From Elephas maximus indicus (taxonomy: Eukaryota > Chordata > Mammalia > Proboscidea > Elephantidae), in the NCBI RefSeq assembly GCF_024166365.1, contig NC_064826.1, positions 19,864,001 to 19,928,000 on the forward strand: a stretch of 64,000 nucleotides of DNA, given 5' to 3'. The position numbers and the translations under genes are program-made. Each line of letters begins with the position of its first letter. The first letter of the stretch is position 1. This document shows positions 43,135-55,214 of this stretch, in pieces. The notes below the pieces were generated by a model. The model worked only from the letters and a program-made list of their open reading frames with translations. It ran no database searches and was not told where the DNA came from.

Positions 43135-43405
43135 CTAATCACTTATGCAATAAATGTCTATTGAACACCTACTATGTGTCAAGAAAGTAAGGTCTGGGAA
43201 TAAAATAATGAGCAATACAGATCTGGCCCTCACACTTCTAATGGGGTAAGTAGACAATTTAAAGAGCATACAAGTAAGTGTGAAAATGGAGCTGGCGTAT
43301 GTGCTACTGGGAATCACACTGTACCACAAGAGATACGTGTAGACTATACTCTGTGGACTGAAGGGACAAGGAGGGCTTCCCTGAAGAAATTTTGTTAGAG
43401 GACTT
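43135..43405 (-). repeat. L2 3' end, antisense
   Basis: CAATAAATGTCTATTGAACACCTACTATGTG followed by CTGGCCCTCACACTTCTAATGGGG. Confidence 0.65.
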
Positions 43406-43409
43406 TTAT

Positions 43410-45290
43410 TTCCCGTGGGTGGACAAGTAGTTAGATACCTAAACAATCCTGCCTCAGTGAAACAATTAAAATGCTGGATGAAATATTTAAGTAACTTTTT
43501 AAATGTGTCACTGGGTTGGCATGAAAGTAAGAATCCACAGAGCCCAAAGAGAAATAAAAGCAAAATACCTGAGAGGTAAGCAAAAATTTTCCCCCTTGGG
43601 ATTTCTCTGCACCTTGGAGCTCTTGAGCTTCCTCCTAGAGAGCCCTGAAGGGCCCAGGGAACAAGAAATAAAGCCTGGAACTCATCCAAGGAGGAGAATT
43701 TCCTGGGCAACTCCTGCTTAAAGATGAAATCCTAATGGAATATAACCTCAGTGTTAAGTAAACAAAGAAAGCCATGTGCAAAAGGAAGCAGGAAGGAACC
43801 TTAACTATTTCAATTTTGGTGTTAGGTGATGCAGGGAAAAATATCTCCTGAGAATTCATAACCACAAGTAAGTCCCCACAGGAGTTTTTGGTCTAAATTA
43901 ACACTATCTGTAAAGTTAAAAAAAAAAAAAAGAACTCAAATGGATATTTAATTTACAGTGGTCTCAGGTTGGTAGTGTTCTCAAGGTACCGCGCAGAAGT
44001 TAAATACCAACGCTCTCTGGAGAAATTCATCTCTAGCCCAGGCTCAGAGGATTTCCACAGATAAAGTTCCAAGGGAAATGATTGGCTTACAGTCAAATGG
44101 CACAAGGAAACACCGCATAATGAGAACCAGCAGAAACAATAAGCGGCAGAAATAGACGTACAAAGTCTTCAGATATTATAATTATCTGACATGGAGTATT
44201 AAATAATATGTTTTACAAGTATAAAGAAACAAACGAGCAGTTCTAAAGTGAGAAATTCAAGTCATTTTGGGCTTGAAAAAGAATCAAACAGAACTAAAAA
44301 TGGAAAATGAATACCGTGTTTTGTTGACTATAAAACACCATTGATTATAAGAGGTGCCATAATTTTATGTACCATCAAAAACACTGCCAATTATGATCGC
44401 AAGATGCTTCTGGTTGTAAGACGCACCCTCATTTCAGATGTATTAAATCTGAAAAAAAAAAAATTGCTTCAGAGTCAATGAACTGTAGAAATTGAAATTT
44501 AAAACTTATCAGGTTGATTAAATAGCAGGTTAAACTAATCTGATAAGAGTTCATTAACTGCAATAAAGAAACAAATAATTGATACAAAGAAATTATCCAG
44601 ATTGTAGCCATAAGAGACAATGAAATGGAAAATAGAACGGGTAAGAATCTTGGAGGATAGAATGAGAAGGCCTAACGCATACCTAATTAAAGCTTTAGAA
44701 GAAGAAAATAGAACGGAAAAGAGGCAATATTTAAAAAGATAATGACTGAGAAATTTTGAAAATAGTGGAAAGAGAGCAATTCCCAGATACAGGAATTCAA
44801 ATGAATCTCAAGCAGAATAAACCAAAAGAAATCTATACTTTGACACATTTGGTATACTGAAACAGTACATGATAAAACTGTAGAACATCAAAAGAAGCCT
44901 TCAAAGCAGCTGGAGATAAAAAAAAAAAAAAAAATCACCTAATAAAGAACAGCAAATAGATTGATTACCTTTCAACTGCAAAAAATGGAAGCCAGAAGAC
45001 TGTGGGATAATATTTTCAATGTGCTGAGAGAAAAATAATAACCGACCTAGAATTTTATGCTCGGTAAAACTCTCTTTTAAAAATAAGAGCAAAATAAAGA
45101 ATTTTCAAACAAAAGCACAGACCTTCACTAAAGGAAAAATTTTAAAGATACACTTCATGCAGAAAGAAAATGATCCCAGATACAAGGTCTAAGAAGAAAT
45201 GATGAAAATTTGTATTTAAAGTTAAAGAAATGTTGACTCTATAAAACAATAATAATTAATATAATGTCTAAGGGGGAAGACAGGCTAGAT
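43410..45290 (+). repeat. HAL1-like (L1 ORF1-only) LINE remnant
   Basis: Long A-rich sequence with HAL1-like phrases: AAGCCATGTGCAAAAGGAAGC, TTAAAGAAGAAAATAG-type text, AAAAATGGAAGCCAGAAGAC, and CTAGAATTTTATGCTCGG. A small inserted repeat at about 44311-44460 splits it. No intact ORF. Confidence 0.5.
44311..44460 (+). repeat. Small MITE-like insert
   Basis: ACCGTGTTTTGTTGACTATAAAACACC ... GTTGTAAGACGCACCCTC: repeats of the phrase 'taTAAaACaCC / tTAtAAGAgGtGCC / gTAAGACGCACC', ending in an A run. It resembles known short DNA elements carrying 'ATAAGACGCACC' motifs, but I cannot name it. Confidence 0.4.
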
Positions 45291-45318
45291 TTTAAATCCT
45301 GGACAATACAGCATATTA

Positions 45319-45785
45319 TTTGTTGTTGTTAGGTGTCGTCAAGTGGGATGCAATTCACAGGGGCCCTATGTACAACAGAATGAAACACTGCCCAGTCCTT
45401 TGCCGTCCTCATGATTGTTGTTATGCTTGAGCCCATTGTTGTAGCCACTGTGTCAATCCATCTCCTTGAGAGTATTCCTCTTTTTCACTGACCCTCTACT
45501 CTACCAAGCATGATGTCCTTCTCCAGGGACTGATCTCTCCTGATAACATGTGCAAAGTATATGAGACAAATCTCGCCATTCTTGCTTCTAAGGAGCATTC
45601 TGGGTGTACTTCTTCCAAGACAGATTTGTTCGTTCTTTTGGCAGTCCATGGTATATTCAATGTTCTTCACCAACACCACAGTTCAAAGGTATCATTTCTT
45701 CTTCTGTCTTTTGCATGCATATAAGGTGATTGAAGAAACTATAGCTTGGGTCAGGTGCACCTAAGTCTTTAAAGTAACATCTTTG
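45319..45785 (-). mobile_element. RTE (BovB-like) 3' part, antisense
   Basis: Tail complement GTTGTTGTTAGGTGTCGTC on the left; coding segment reads [11 protein letters not shown] and SLEKDIMLG on the minus strand. Truncated at about 160 codons from the end. Confidence 0.85.
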
Positions 45786-45814
45786 CTTTTTAAAACTTTA
45801 AAGAAGCAGGTAAT

Positions 45815-45990
45815 TAGAGTTTGTGCGCGTGTCAGAGTAGAACTGTGCTCCACAGGGTTTTCAGTGCCTGATTTTTTAAAAGCCGATCACCAGGCCTTTC
45901 TTCCAAAGTGCTTCTTCCACAGTGCTTCTAGAACTCCAAGCTTTCAGTTTGCAGCCAAGCATGTTCACCATTTGTACCACCCAGACTCCG
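45815..45990 (-). mobile_element. AfroSINE (diverged)
   Basis: GTCAGAGTAGAACTGTGCTCCACAGGG, CACCAGGCCTTTCTTCC, then CAGTTTGCAGCCAAGCATGTTC. Head partly lost. Confidence 0.65.
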
Positions 45991-47090
45991 AGTATGATAT
46001 ACTTAACAATAAAACATTTTAAAGAAAACATGGGAAAGCTAAATTCTTATTTTTCATCGTGGAAAATCCGTAGAAACATTTAAAACTGAAAAATCGAGAA
46101 GTACCAATACAGGTACCTTATCTAGGTTTATGGGGATGAATGCCCGAACTAAGAAAGTCCCAAGTGGTTGCTGCCGAGAGCAAAATATACAAAGAAGAAG
46201 GAGGGCTCTCTGTTGCTTTTTATAACAAGTCTTGTAGAACTATTTCACTCTTTAAACAATGTGCCATACAATTGGTTAAAAATAAAAGGCAAATTTAAAA
46301 AGTGGCCTTTGAACTAGGTAGGTGAGATGTGTGGGAATTAACGAGCCAAAGCAGGTGGGGAAGCAGCAGGAAAGCTGATCCTTGCCCTGAGCTCCTTCCC
46401 CATTAACGGTATTAAGGCCCCATTCTGGCTGGGGACCACCCAGAGGGTCTTCAGAGATTGCCTGAGGCACTCCAAAGAAAACTTTTGCAAAAAAAATTCT
46501 CAAATTAATTACGCGCTTCCTCTCCACCCTACCCCAACAAAGCGCCTTCAGGTGCTTCAGGAAAATAAGCCTATCAAATGCAATTTTAAAACACAGAAAA
46601 GAAGGAGAGACGTCATTCACATTACGGAAGGATTCTTTGGTTAACAAGAGGATTTATCACACGGTTTCTTAAAATAGTCAACGCCCTAGTACACTCAAAA
46701 TGTGGTTTAATTAGCAAAAAAAAAGAAAAAAAGGCTTATCCCACTTTCCAGAAATATGCCAAACAGCTGCTTTCAGAAGAAACTGAGTATTGAAAATCTA
46801 AGAAAGCAATGACCCACCAAAAGGGGGGTTAATGCTCCTCTAGACTCGGGGTTCTAGACCCACTGCATCCTTTAAAACCTCACACGGGGCCACCCCTAGG
46901 GAAGCCGAGGCTGACTGACCTACCTTCCCACCTAGCTCACTATATCTTATCCAGCTCTCTACTATCACAGATCCATAGATTCTAATTCTTTCCAGGAAAC
47001 TGTCCAGCACCCAACAAACTCCTTGCAGGCAGGGGCTGGGACATAATCATCTATCCAACCCAAGACTCTGCCCAGGGCCCAGGCCACTGT
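45991..47090. other. Non-coding DNA
   Basis: Mixed AT-rich sequence, nothing recognisable except short A runs. Open frames up to 123 codons show no protein motif. Confidence 0.5.
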
Positions 47091-47091
47091 T

Positions 47092-48140
47092 ATTGTTGTT
47101 GTTAGGTGCCATCGATTCTTAGAGACCCCATGCACAACAGAAGGAAACACTGCCCAGTCCTGCAACATCCTTACAATCGTTGCTATGCTTGAGCTCATTG
47201 TTGCAGCCGCTGTGTCAATCCACCTCGTTGAGGGTCTTCCTCTTTTCCACTGACCCTGTACTTTCCCAAGCATGATGTCCTTCTCCAGGGACTGATCCCT
47301 TCTGACAACATGTCCAAAGTATGTAAGACGTAGTCTCTCCATCCTTGCTTCTAAGGTGCATTCTGGTTGTACTTCTTCCGAGACAGATTTGTTCGTTCTT
47401 TTGGCAGTCCATGTCATATACAACATTCTTTGCCAACACCACAATTCAAAGGCATCAACTCTTCTTTGGTCTTCCTTATTCACTGTCCAGCTTTCACATA
47501 CATGTGATACAAATGAAAATGCCACAGCTTGGGTCAGGCTCACCTTAGTCTTCAAGGTGACATCTTTGCTTTCAACACTTTAAAGAGGTCCTTTGCAGCA
47601 GATTTACCCAATGCAATGCGTCTTTTGATTTCTTGACTGCAGCCTCCATGGGTGCTGATTGTGGATTCAAGTCAAATGAAATCCTTGACAACTTCAATCT
47701 TTTCTCCATTTATCATGATGTTGCTCATTGGTCCAGTTGTGAGGATTTTTGTTTTCTTTATGTTGAGGTGCAAACCATACTGAAGGCTATGGTCTTTGAT
47801 CTTCATCAGCAAGTGCTTCCAGTCCTCTTCACTTTCAGCAAGCAAGGTTGTGTCATCTGCATAACACAGGTTGTTAATGAGTCTTCCTCCAATCCTGATG
47901 CCCCGTTCTTTCTCATATAGTCCAGCTTCTCAGATTGTTTGCTCAGCATACAGGCTGAATAAGTGTGGTGAAAGGGTACAACCCTGACGCACACCTTTCC
48001 TGACTTTAAACCACTTAGTATCCGCTTGTTCTGTCCAGACAACTGCCTCTTGATCTATGTACAGGTTCCTCACAAGCTCAATTAAATGTTCTGGAATTCC
48101 CATTCTTCGCAATGTTATCTGTAATTTACCCAGCACCAAT
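47092..48140 (-). mobile_element. RTE (BovB-like) 3' third, antisense
   Basis: Contains the longest RTE C-terminal frame in the window: minus-strand 47555-46965 begins MKTKVSLTQAVAFSFVSH and includes RRVDAFELWCWQRML, followed by [13 protein letters not shown]. Further 5', 48139-47930 encodes RQGCTLSPHLF, an RT motif. Frames are broken between them. Confidence 0.88.
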
Positions 48141-48149
48141 AATTTTTTG

Positions 48150-48680
48150 TTGTTGTTTGTAATTATATTTTATTGAGATACAGTTTACCGAACACAAATT
48201 TTACCACTTCAGAGTGGACACTTCAGTGGTTTTTAGTATATTCGCTAGGTTTTACAGCCATCCACCAAAACCAAACCCGTTGCCATTGAGTCGATTCCAA
48301 CTCATAGCGACCCAATAGGACAGAGTAGAACTGCCCCATAGGATTTCCAAGGAGTAGCTGGTGGATTCGAACTGCTGACCTTTTGGTTAGCAGCGGAGCT
48401 CTTACCCACTGCTCAACAAGGACTTCTGTAAAACCATCACCACTGTCTAACTCCACAATTTTCCATTACCCTCCTAAAAAAAAAAACAAAACAAAAAAGC
48501 CCATGCTTATTAGCAGTCACTCCCTTTTTCGCTCCCTGCCGTCCCTAGTAACCACTACTCTACTTTCTGTCTCCATGCATTTGCCTATTTCATATAAATG
48601 GAATCATACACTAAGTGGCCTTTTGTGTCTGCCTTTTTTACTTAGTGTAATGTTTTCAAGGTTCATCCATAGGACCTTTG
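48150..48680 (-). repeat. Old L1 (L1M type) piece, split by a SINE
   Basis: TTTATTGAGATACAGTTTACCG before, and AAACCATCACCACTGTC to CATATAAATGGAATCATAC after, belong to one antisense old L1. The AfroSINE at about 48267-48423 interrupts it. Confidence 0.65.
48267..48423 (-). mobile_element. AfroSINE
   Basis: AAAACCAAACCCGTTGCCATTGAGTCG on the left, GGTTAGCAGCGGAGCTCTTACCC (tRNA-like head complement) on the right. Slightly diverged. Confidence 0.88.
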
Positions 48681-49615
48681 TTGAACAAATATATGAATTA
48701 ACCCTCCAAGCTCAGATGAACAAACCTTCGAATCCTAGCAGAGGCATCACTAAGGCCGTGCGAGGGCGGGGGGACGGGTACGGACTGCACTGGGTGACAC
48801 TGTCAGAGAGGGTGGCACCAAAATGACTGTCTATAAAATTTTTCTGCAATATTTCAGCAGAAATTTACTACTTTTTATAAAAATATCCTTGTAGTTAGTT
48901 ATAATAAAATTTTTTTCCCTAAGCCCAGGTTATATATACCAGTATACCTACGAGAATAAAATTCCGTGCTAATTTATTTTTTGAACCTTCTCACGCATTC
49001 TGGTCAGTGCTGTCATTATTACCCAATTACAGTGAGACTTTAAATTGTGTGGTTTTGTCTGCACACACTACAAACATGCGCTGTTGTTTTTGTTGCTGCC
49101 GGGGTTTTTAAAGTCACTGATTTTGTCAAATGTTCGGTGTTTTGAGTTTTAGCTACAATATTGTGATAATTAGCGCAAAGGTGGGGAATAACACCATGAG
49201 CTACTGCTCTGGGTGACACCAACTTTAGTGACATCACTACATCCTAGGCCTTTGCCCTTGCCTGAACCACTCACTCTGCAGCCCTCAGCCCAGGGCTCCT
49301 AAATTTCTGCCCTGGCCTGCAGCCTGTATTGGGGCCCAATCTCATCCCCCACAAGCCAGAGGCCTCACCTGGTAGTAGCCTTAAGTGCAGCCCTTCTAAT
49401 CCTGGTGCTTCCTCTCCTTAAGACTGGAGTCCCTTCCCAATCCAGCCCTGCAGTTGATGACCAGCTTTCAGGCCAGCCTCCACATGGTCACCTCCCCCCA
49501 GATACTACACCCGCCCCCTTACCTGATAGTTTAGCCACCCACCAAGGGAGTCCCCAGCTCCATCCAGCCTGCCTCCACCCAGTCTTAGGGGAAGGAAGTT
49601 TGTCCAGCTAACCAC
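48681..49615. other. Non-coding DNA
   Basis: AT-rich then GC-rich sequence with no recognisable gene. 48720-49240 may contain an old repeat but I cannot name it. 49250-49615 is GC-rich and has no coding features. Confidence 0.5.
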
Positions 49616-50137
49616 TGTTATGGATTGAATTATGTTCCTCCAAAATGTGTATCCATTTGGCTAGGCCATGGTTCCCAGTATTATGGATTGTCCACCATTT
49701 TGTCATCTGATGTGATTTTCCAATGTGTTATAAATCCTACCTCTATGATGTTAATGAGGCAGGATTAGAGGCAGTTATGTTAATGAAGCAGGACTCAACC
49801 TACAGGATTAAGTTGTATCTTGAATCAATCTCTTTTGAGATATAAAAGAGAGAAGCAAGCAGAGAGACAGGGGACCTCATGCCACCAAGAAGGAAGAACC
49901 AGGAAGGGAGCATGTTCTTTGGACTCAGTGTCTCTGCACTGAGAAGCTCCTAAACCAGGGGAAGATTGATGACAACGACCTTTCCCCAGAGCCAACAGAG
50001 ACAGAATGACTTCCTCTGGGCTCGTGCCCTGAATTTGGGCTTCTAGCCTCCTAGGCCATGAGAGAATAAATTTCTCTTTGCTTTAAAGTCAACCACTTGT
50101 GGTATTTCCGTTATAGCAGCACTAGATGACTGAGACA
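49616..50137 (+). mobile_element. Solo MaLR-type LTR
   Basis: Begins TGTTATGGATTGAATTATG and ends TGACTGAGACA, with AATAAA near 50066 followed by TTTCTCTTTGC. Flanks ACCAC/ACCAT are a near-perfect 5-bp duplication. A second copy of the same LTR lies split at 56.04-60.72 kb. No internal genes. Confidence 0.8.
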
Positions 50138-50585
50138 ACCATCCTGGTCCTCGATCCCATATTTCTTCAGCACCCTGTGGCTGGGGGCCTGGCCACTTAG
50201 GATCCAGCTAACGACCACAGTGCAGTGCCCAAGATCATAGGCCAAGAGTCTGCTCGAAGCAAGGCAGGACTTTGGCAACTACCATTGAGAGGCTGCTTCC
50301 TGTTTTGAGGAAGGAAGGCACTGGCATGGGGTGCGGCTATAGCCTGAGCCAGCGCCTGGGGGTAACAGCCACTCTACAGCCCTGTGAAGAGTTGAGGAAG
50401 CCCCCACTGTGTGCCCAGTGCCACCCTAGGCCCTGCCTTGGGGACTGACGGGGGAAGGCAAGGCTAATGAGACACTTTACCTGCCTAAGGGAGTCACCAC
50501 CTAGTTCCAGGGGCTGCCAAACTTTTTCTGTTGAAGGCCAAAGAATAAATATTTTAGGTTTTGGGGACTACAAGGTAAAATAGAG
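50138..50585. other. Non-coding DNA
   Basis: Unique-looking sequence with no repeat or gene recognised. Confidence 0.5.
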
Positions 50586-53500
50586 CAACTGTTGTTGTTG
50601 TTAGGTGCTGTCGAGTCAGTTCCGACTCATAGTGGCCCTATGTACCACAGAACAGAACACTGTCTGGTCCTGAGCCATCCTCACAATTGTTATGTTTGAG
50701 CCCATTGTTGCAGCCACTGTGTCAATCCATCTCATTGAGGGTCTTTCTCTTCTTTGCTGACCCTGTACTCTACCAAGCATGGTGTCCTTCTCCAGGGACT
50801 GATCCCTCCTGACAACATTTCCAAAGTACGTAAGATGTAGTCTCGCCATCCTTGCTTCTAAGGAGCATTCTGGTTGTATTTCTTCCAAGACAGATTTGTT
50901 CATTCTTTTGGCAGTCCATGGAATATTCAATATTCTTTGCCAACACCACAATTCAAAGGCGTCCATTCTGCAGTCTTCCTTACTCCTCATACAGCTTTTT
51001 TTTTTTTTTTTAATTAAGCTTCAAGTGAACATTTACCATTCCAATCAGTCTGTCACATGTAGGTTTACATACATCTTACTCCCTTCTCCCACTTGCTCTC
51101 CCCCTATTGAGTCAGCCCTTACAGTCTCTTGTTTCATGCCAATTTTGCCATCTTCCCTCTCTCTCTATCTTCCCATCCCCTCTCCAGTCAAGAGTTGCCA
51201 ACACACTCTCCAGTGTCCACCTGATTTAATTAGCTCACTCTTCACCAGCATCTCTCTCCCCCCCACTGACCAGTCCTTTTCATGCCTGATGATTTGTCTT
51301 CGGGGATGGTTCCTGTCCTGTGCCATCAGAAGTTCTGGGGAGCATTGTCTCTGGGATTCCTCTAGTCGCAATCATACCATTAGGTATGGTCTTTTCATGA
51401 GAATTTGGGGTCTGTATCCCATTGGTCTCCTGCTCCCTCAGGAGTTGTCTGTTGTGCTCCCTGACAGGGCAGACATTGATTGTGCCCGGGCACCAACTAG
51501 TTCTTCTGGTCTCAGGATAATGTAGGTCTCTGGTTCATGTGGCCCTTTCTGTCTCTTGGGTTCTTAGTTGTCGTGTGACCTTGGTGTTCTTCCTTTGCCT
51601 TTGCTCCAGGTGGGTTGAGACCAATTGATGTATCTTAGATGGCCGCTTGTTGGCATTTAGGACCCCAGGCGCCACAATTCAAAGTGGGATGCAGAGTGTT
51701 TTCATAATAGAATTATTTTGCCCATTGACTTAGAAGTCCCCTCAAACCAAGTTCCCCAGACCCCAGCCCCTGCTCCGCTGACCTTTGAAGCTTTCATTTT
51801 ACCCCGGAAACCTCTTTGCTTTTAATCCAGTCCAATTAGGCTGACCTTCCTTGTATTGAGTGTTGTCTTTCCCTTCACCCAAAGCAGTTCTTATCTACAG
51901 ATTGATCAATAAAAAGCCCTCTCCCTCCCTCCCTCCCTCCCCCCTTTGTAACCACATAAAGTATGTGTTCTTCTCCGTTTTTTCTATTTCTCAAGATCTT
52001 ATAATAGTGGTCTTATACAATATTTGTCCTTTTGCAACTGACTCATTTCGCTCAGCATAATGCCTTCCAGATTCCTCCATGTTATGAAATGTTTCAGAGA
52101 TCTGTCACTGTTCTTTATCGATGCGTAGTATTCCATTGTGTGAATATACCACAATTTATTTACCCATTCATCCGTTGATGGACACCTTGGTTGCTTCCAA
52201 CTTTTTGCTATTGTAAACAGAGCTGCAATAAACATGGGTGTGCATATATCTGTTTGTGTGAAGACTCTTGTATCTCTAGGGTATATTCCGAGGAGTGGGA
52301 TTTCTGGGTTGTATGGTAGTTCTATTTCTAACTGTTTAAGATAACGCCAGATGGATTTCCAAAGTGGTTGTACCATTTTATCCTCATACAGCTTTGGCAT
52401 GCACATGATGCGATTGAGAATATCATGGCTTGGGTCAGGCACACCTTAGTCTTCGAGGTGACATCTTTGCTTTTCAACACTTTAAAGAGGTCCTTTGCAG
52501 CAGATTTGCCCAATGCAATGCGTCTTTTGATTTCTTGACCCCTGCTTCCATGGGTTTTGATAGTGGATTCAAGTAAAATGAAATCCTTGACAACCTCAAT
52601 CTTTTCTGTTTATCATGATGTGGCTTACTGGCCCAGTTGTGAGGATTTTTGTTTTATGTTCAGGTATAATCCATACTGAAGGCTGATCTTTGATCTTCAT
52701 CAGTAAGTGCTTCAAGCTTGTGTCATCTGTATAAGACAGGTTGTTAATGAGTTTTCCTCCAATTCTGATGCCCCATTCTTCTTCCTACAGCCCAGCTTCT
52801 CAGATTATTTGCTCAACATACAGATTGAATAGGTATGATAAAAGGATACAACCCTGGCACACACCTTTCATAACTTTAAACCACTCAGTATCCCCTTGTT
52901 CTGTTTGAAGAACTGCCTTTTGATCTATGTACATACAGGTTCCTCATGAGCACAATTAAGTGTTCTGGAATTCCCATACTTTCCAATGTTATCCATAATT
53001 TGTTATGATCCACACAGTCAAATGGCTTTGCATAGTCAATAAAACACAAGTAAACATCTTTCTGGTATTCTCTGCTTTCAGCCAGGATCCATTTGACATC
53101 AGCAATGATATCCCTGGTTCCACATCCTCTTCTGAAACCAGCCTGAAATTCTGGCAGTTCCCTGTCAATATACTGCTGCAGCTGCTGTTAAATGAGCTTC
53201 ACCAAAATTTTACTTGCGTGTGATATTAACGATAATTGTTTGATAATTTCTGCATTTGGTTGGATCACCTTTCTTGGGAATAGGCATAAATATAGATCTC
53301 TTCTAGTTGGTTGGCCAGGTAGCTGTCTTCCGAATTTCTTAGCATAGACAAATGAGCACTTCCAGCGCTGAATCCATTTGTTGAAACATCTCAGTTGATA
53401 TTCCGTCATTTCCTGAAGCTTTGTTTTTCATCAATGCCTTCAGTGTAGCTGGGACTTCTTCCTTCAGTACCATCAGTTCCTGAACATATGCTACCTCTTG

Positions 53501-53700
53501 AAATAACTGAATGTCGACCAATTCTTTTTGGTATAATGATTCTGTATATTCCTTCCATCTTCTTTTGATGCTTTCTGTGTCATTTAATATTTTCCCCACA
53601 GAACCCTTCACTATCGGGACTCGAGGCTTGAATTTTTTCTTCAGTTCTTTCAGCTTAGAAATACCATAGAGTTCTTTCAGCTTAGAAATACCATAGAGCA
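50586..53700 (-). mobile_element. RTE (BovB-like), antisense, split by an L1
   Basis: Starts with the tail complement GTTGTTGTTGTTAGGTGCTG. The last-coding segment reads MDAFELWCWQRILNIPW on the minus strand at 50990-50616. It resumes after the L1 at 52381 and extends to RT sequence (minus 53701-53339: KNKASGNDGISTEMFQQM). Frames are broken. A 27-base tandem duplication of TTCTTTCAGCTTAGAAATACC text ends it near 53645-53698. Confidence 0.85.
50999..52380 (-). mobile_element. 5'-truncated young L1, antisense, 15-bp TSD
   Basis: TCCTCATACAGCTTT is repeated exactly at 50984-50998 and 52381-52395, within an RTE. The insert holds the last ~125 ORF2 codons (minus strand from about 52376: VQPLWKSIWRYLKQL to CIRPLL at 51999) and the complete 3' UTR with a T-rich (poly-A) start. 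It is very close to the full-length copy at 13.29-14.66 kb. Confidence 0.93.
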
Positions 53701-53794
53701 ACTAAGGACTATTATCTTTTTAGTGAGAATAGAGCAGCTATGCTCACTAAAAATAGTAATAGTCCTTTTTACATTTAAAAATGTAAAAACCCCA

Positions 53795-54130
53795 TACATT
53801 CATAGTCAATTGCTTTTCAACACGAATGCTAAGTTTGTTCAATGAGGAAAAGAACAGCCTCTTTAATAAGCGGTGCTTGGATTTTCACATCCAAAAGAAT
53901 GAAGCTAGACCCCTGCCTCAAACTAAATACAAAAATTACCATAAAAGGCATCAAGGACCTAAACGTAAGGATTAAAACCATAAAACTCTCGGAAGAAAAC
54001 ATAGGGTAACGCTTTAGAACTTGGTTTTTGACAATGGATTCTTAGATATGACACCAAAGAACACGCAACAAATGACAAAATAGACAAATTGGACTTCATC
54101 AAAATTAAAAACTTTTGTGCATGAAAGGAC
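53795..54130 (+). repeat. Old L1 ORF2 fragment
   Basis: TCAATGAGGAAAAGAACAGCCTCTTTAATAAG, AAAGGCATCAAGGACCTAAACG, and ATTGGACTTCATCAAAATTAAAAAC match the ORF2 region near GKDSLFNK, with many changes. Confidence 0.7.
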
Positions 54131-54865
54131 TGTTAAGTTGAAGAAACAGAGGTCATTTATGAGACTATTAGAAACTAATAGCAAGTTCAAGGTAAATCAT
54201 AGATAAGAGTCAGAAGCATTCTTCAATCAAATCCAATGATCTCCAAAGAGGGCATTCATTTCTATGGGGGGGGGGTGGTCAAGGGAGAAACTATTAAAAC
54301 TTCTACTGTACATTTTTATCTCACCCTTTTTTTATTTCAATGTTTGCTGTGTCTTATACATAATATGAACATAATGGTATTTGTATGGAATTTATAAATA
54401 TGTAATTACATATCTAGGGTATGACATGCTAAAATGTTTTAATTATAGGGGTGCAGAAAGAAAAAAATTGAAGAATGCTGGTCTAAGGAAACGGCACCGA
54501 TTTATTTTGAGAAGCTTAGCACCATCATCCCTTTGTTTTTACAAGTACCCCTTCTCTCAAATAGTGTTGGGTTGCAAAATCTGTTTTTTTTTTTTTTTTT
54601 CCCCAAGTAAAAATTATTTAAATCAATGTCGATAGATATTGGAGAATTTCGCTGTATTTGAAATCAAGGTATTATTCAATTTGAAAAAAGCCTATTTATT
54701 GAGCACGGCTATGAACACAGTTCTGCCTCTGGAACCTGCTCTCTGATTGAGATTTTGAATCTTTACTGCTCTTTTTTGTCACACAGAGTCAGAACCAACT
54801 TCTTCCATGGAAAGCCTTTGGGACCAAGAATTTTAGGGCAAAAATGCAAACAGGAACCTATATAT
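54131..54865. other. AT-rich non-coding DNA
   Basis: No gene or named repeat seen; a G run lies at 54266 and a T run at 54583. Confidence 0.5.
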
Positions 54866-54867
54866 CA

Positions 54868-55210
54868 ATGTGATGGTTAAAGTTGTGTGTGATCACTTCC
54901 GTGATGAGATTTGATATAATGTGATCACCTCCATGATGGGATCTGCTGTGAGAAGCCAATTAGTTGAAAGAGTTTCCTCGTGGGTGTTGCCTTGCCTGCA
55001 TCAAATATAACTGGCCATTCTGGCAAGGCTTGTGGGCTTTTTTGCTTGCTCTGGATCCTACAGCTGACTCCTGTTCATCCGACCTCCAGCTCTTGGGACT
55101 TCAGCTAGCACCTTGCCTGCTGATCTTGGGATCCCTTGATCCTCTCAACCTATGAGCAAGAAACCTACTCTCTGACCTGCTGATTTTGGGTTCTCTAGTC
55201 CCTGCGGCTA
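54868..55210 (+). repeat. LTR-like fragment
   Basis: TGTGATGGTTAAAGTTGTGTG is the same start as the LTR at 4.29-4.81 kb (read on its minus strand). Later text (GACCTCCAGCTCTTGGGACTTCAGC, ACCTGCTGATTTTGGG) is typical of such LTRs. The 3' limit is uncertain. Confidence 0.5.
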
Positions 55211-55214
55211 TATG

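Noticed and set aside
47930..48139. Separate RT-like gene
   Set aside because: The RQGCTLSPHLF motif belongs to an antisense, broken RTE LINE.
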